From contig PFEM01000020.1 in the NCBI GenBank assembly GCA_002793635.1, forward strand, positions 1 through 9,188: a stretch of 9,188 bases of DNA, written 5' to 3'. This document shows positions 6,306 through 9,188 of the stretch, piece by piece; within the stretch, counting starts at the first letter, position 1; the number at the start of each line of letters is the position of its first letter. The notes beneath the pieces are model-generated. The model was not told the origin of the DNA. It saw only the letters and a program-made list of their open reading frames with translations, and made no database searches. Both the position numbers and the translations under genes were made by a program. The stretch is from Candidatus Shapirobacteria bacterium CG10_big_fil_rev_8_21_14_0_10_48_15 (GTDB lineage: Bacteria; Patescibacteriota; Microgenomatia; PFEM01).

Positions 6306-7953
6306 TCTGCCAACTAGCCCACCGCCCATGCCGCCGCTGCCGGAGGAAGAAAAAAACGATTTTAACCTGGCTGACCAGGAGATTACCACCGTTAACGCTA
6401 GCGATCAGTTCCCGTCCAACAGGGAAAAAAGCAAAAGCACCATTGTGATGGCGGTTTTGGGGCTGCTTTTCATCCTGGCCTCGACTCCTCTGGCCGTTTA
6501 TCTGGTCGGCCAGCGTCAGGAAGTCCGCAAGGAGGCAGAGGCGATTCCCACGCCACCGTTTATTTTGCAAAGCCAAGATGTCACCCAAGAAACCGGCCGG
6601 TGGCAAGCAGTTGATTTTTACGGTTATCCTCAAGGCTGTAATTCCGCCGGCAGTTGCAACTTGGAAATTTACCCTACAACTGACAATTGGATTAGTTTGG
6701 ATTATGACGACGCTGCTTGGCAGGCAGGCTACAATCCCGTCAGCCAGTGGTGGGAACAAGCCGGTTGGGCTTGCAAAAACACTCTTTTGGCTGGAGTGCA
6801 AACGCTTGGTCTTTTTGAGCCGGACAGCCAGGGTAAATTCCCCGATCTCAACGGCCGTACCACCCTGTACCGAAAAAAATTCAGCCTAAATCTGGATTCT
6901 TTACCTGAAATCACTACCGCCACTCTCGATGTTTTTAGTGACAACAAAACGGCGCTTTATCTTAATGGTCAGTTGCTGGGCAGCAATCTGGAAACTTGTT
7001 ATTCCCCCATCATTGATCCGCAAATTCTTCAAAACGGCGAAAACATCTTGGCAATTCAGCTTTCCAACGACCGGACCGACCCCTTCAATAAAGATAACCC
7101 CTTAGGCTTGGCTTACAAGTTGACGATCAATTTTGCCGGGCTTCCCGAACCCACCAACACCCCGGTACCGACGGCAACACCAACCCCTCTGCCTGGCCAA
7201 TTTTTATGTGCCGAATATCAAGTTGAACCAGGCCAGGAATTTTTGCCATTAGTTTTTCAACCCGAGAGCAACAAGGGCATTTTGGGAGTCAACTTCAAGG
7301 CTCATGATTTTAACAACGACATGTGGGCCAAGTTGGAACTTTGCCCCCGCGGTCAAACCACCGGTTGCACCTTGATTATCCCCGACAATCTCCGGGAGGG
7401 CAGTGGCGATGACAGCCACCCTGATATTGATGAAGACAACTTCTTTAATATCCGCACCCATGACTACAGTGACCGTCATTGTGCCGCCGCTGACGAATCA
7501 CCTTATCCGGCTGACTTGAGCGGTGGCGATGAAGACTGTTACATTGATCACCCCACCACCTTTGCCCAATGCCTGGACAGTGACCAGTTTGAATTGCGCG
7601 CCACGCTTAAAAACGAGGCTGCCTTTGACCACGCTTTTATTTGCGTCGAATGGCAGTATTGCGAGCCGCTGGCTTGCACTGACTTGACCAAAGACAAGCA
7701 GGCTCTGAAGATTGGCGACAACGTTACTTTTACCTGCACGGGTAATCCGGCAGAAGAGCTTGATCACTTTAACTTCCGCTATCAAGTTGGTGGTGGGAAT
7801 TATGTTTATCTGAATAACATTGCTCCTTTAGCCGGTAATCCAAATCAAGGCGAAACCGCTCTCACCGTTAATCAAGAAGGCACTTGGCACATTCAATGCC
7901 AAGTCTGCCCAGATGCCAATAATAACTGCACCGCCTGGGGGGCCGCTCAATGA
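6298..7953 (+). CDS. Cysteine-rich membrane-anchored surface protein with jelly-roll and Ig-like domains
   Basis: This 551-aa protein begins with an acidic, Pro-rich cytoplasmic region (1-45), then a membrane helix (about 48-70) and QRQEVRKEAEA (72-82). The outer part has a galactose-binding-like jelly roll (about 100-280), suggested by TTLYRKKFSL, ATLDVFSDNKTALYLNGQLLG and ENILAIQLSN, as in the sugar-binding domains of some glycosidases. A Pro/Thr linker (283-300), a Cys- and Asp-rich region (301-455) and a C-terminal Ig-like domain (456-551) with DNVTFTC and GTWHIQCQVC follow. It has 17 cysteines, all outside the membrane, while most neighbours have none, so disulfides are likely. The Asp-rich segment near 369-380 might bind calcium. 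Ligand binding is inferred; no catalytic site is evident. It overlaps the preceding gene by 8 bases and the next by ATGA. Confidence 0.82.
   Translation: MSDLPTSPPPMPPLPEEEKNDFNLADQEITTVNASDQFPSNREKSKSTIVMAVLGLLFILASTPLAVYLVGQRQEVRKEAEAIPTPPFILQSQDVTQETGRWQAVDFYGYPQGCNSAGSCNLEIYPTTDNWISLDYDDAAWQAGYNPVSQWWEQAGWACKNTLLAGVQTLGLFEPDSQGKFPDLNGRTTLYRKKFSLNLDSLPEITTATLDVFSDNKTALYLNGQLLGSNLETCYSPIIDPQILQNGENILAIQLSNDRTDPFNKDNPLGLAYKLTINFAGLPEPTNTPVPTATPTPLPGQFLCAEYQVEPGQEFLPLVFQPESNKGILGVNFKAHDFNNDMWAKLELCPRGQTTGCTLIIPDNLREGSGDDSHPDIDEDNFFNIRTHDYSDRHCAAADESPYPADLSGGDEDCYIDHPTTFAQCLDSDQFELRATLKNEAAFDHAFICVEWQYCEPLACTDLTKDKQALKIGDNVTFTCTGNPAEELDHFNFRYQVGGGNYVYLNNIAPLAGNPNQGETALTVNQEGTWHIQCQVCPDANNNCTAWGAAQ
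7144..7197 (+). repeat. Pro/Thr linker-coding tract, second copy of the type
   Basis: Encodes residues 283-300 of the cysteine-rich protein (PEPTNTPVPTATPTPLPG as the core) between its jelly-roll and Cys-rich regions. It has the same TPTATPTP style as the linkers in the gene before and at the right edge of the window. Confidence 0.7.
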
Positions 7954-8464
7954 AATTGCAAAAACCAAACTGGGCCCCATTTTTACCGCTCATCATCGCT
8001 GCCTTGGCTTTTATTTTTCTCGCGAGCCTTTTATCAACCCAAAACAAAGGTAAAAGCCGCGCCGATTCTTCCGTTTTGCCTCAACCTGCTAGCCAATCAA
8101 GTTTTGTCTTGGCCGTGCGCCAAGCGACTGGCCAGCAAACCGATTTGGAACTCAAGCTGACCAGCCCCTTGGCAGACGTGTCCGGCTTTAGTTTGCGCCT
8201 TGATTTTCAAGGCAGTGCCACCCAACTTAAGGCCAGTCCCGAGTTGGAAAAGGAAGGCTGGGTCTTCCCCATCCAAAAAATCAGCCCCAATCGAGTTGAG
8301 TTTTCCGGGATTTATCCCAAATTGCAAAAATACTCTTTCCAAGCCGAAAAAGTAATCGCCTCTTTTACCGTCAACGGCGCTTTTGATTCACTAAGCTTTA
8401 AACTTGACCCCCAAGTGACTAAACTGATAAGCAAAACTAATGAAGTTTTAACACCGATACTGAC

Positions 8465-8480
<16 letters not shown>
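7950..8480 (+). CDS. Membrane-anchored protein with a cohesin-like domain
   Basis: The product is 176 aa: a short basic N-terminus, one membrane helix (about 10-28), a Ser/Gln-rich spacer, and a single beta-rich domain (about 50-172). The run ADVSGFSLRLDF (75-86), followed by a strand pattern ending in VIASFTVNGAF and SLSFKLDP, resembles cohesin/carbohydrate-binding type II-like folds, in which an early strand reads xVxGfxxxLxYD. No dockerin partner is visible in the window. It has no cysteine. The start is fixed by the ATGA overlap with the preceding gene, so it is probably translated by re-initiation; there is no SD. The cohesin-like call is by eye from strand pattern and is the least certain part. 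Confidence 0.7.

Positions 8481-9188
<708 letters not shown>

Noticed and set aside
6017..6313. Minus-strand frame rich in Val and Gly (VGVGVRVG repeats)
   Set aside because: This is the reverse translation of the Pro/Thr linker repeat, not a gene.
7369..7410. Dockerin or EF-hand calcium loop in the Asp-rich segment
   Set aside because: The Asp spacing does not give the DxDxDG loop, and there is no duplicated segment as in dockerins.

Overview
The window reads as a fragment of a bacterial genome from the Candidate Phyla Radiation (Patescibacteria), most likely the Microgenomates side. No marker gene here fixes the taxonomy. The inference rests on compact, overlapping genes, a PilN/PilO pair followed by single-anchor surface proteins with FN3, Ig-like and cohesin-like domains joined by Pro/Thr linkers, and a near absence of Shine-Dalgarno (SD) sites. 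TAA, TAG and TGA all end genes, so the code is the standard bacterial one and not the TGA=Gly code of Gracilibacteria/SR1.

Left part (1-1466): the 3' end of a PP-loop tRNA-thiolation enzyme on the + strand converges on, and overlaps by 56 bases, an unrecognised minus-strand gene that ends in a zinc ribbon. A hairpin-forming inverted repeat lies in the overlap. Upstream of the zinc-ribbon gene is a leader with a perfect TATAAT box, a foldable 69-nt element and the only good SD in the window.

Middle (1467-3494): murJ (lipid II flippase, minus strand) and rpsT (ribosomal protein S20, plus strand) diverge from a 39-bp gap. Both promoters can be read in this gap and place the transcription start at or within a few bases of the ATG, predicting leaderless mRNAs. 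A third promoter of the same design lies directly before the pilN-like gene.

Right part (3495-9188): seven plus-strand genes, each overlapping the next by 4-23 bases, form one operon. They are pilN-like, pilO-like, a small one-TM protein, a 453-aa FN3/Ig-like surface protein with two membrane segments, a 551-aa cysteine-rich protein with a jelly-roll domain, and two single-anchor proteins with cohesin-like domains. The last runs off the right edge. Every product has an N-terminal membrane anchor and an outward-facing domain. The likely picture is an envelope-spanning pilus-alignment pair made together with a set of adhesin-like surface proteins. The final 54 bases are pure C and are probably a sequencing or assembly artefact at a contig end.
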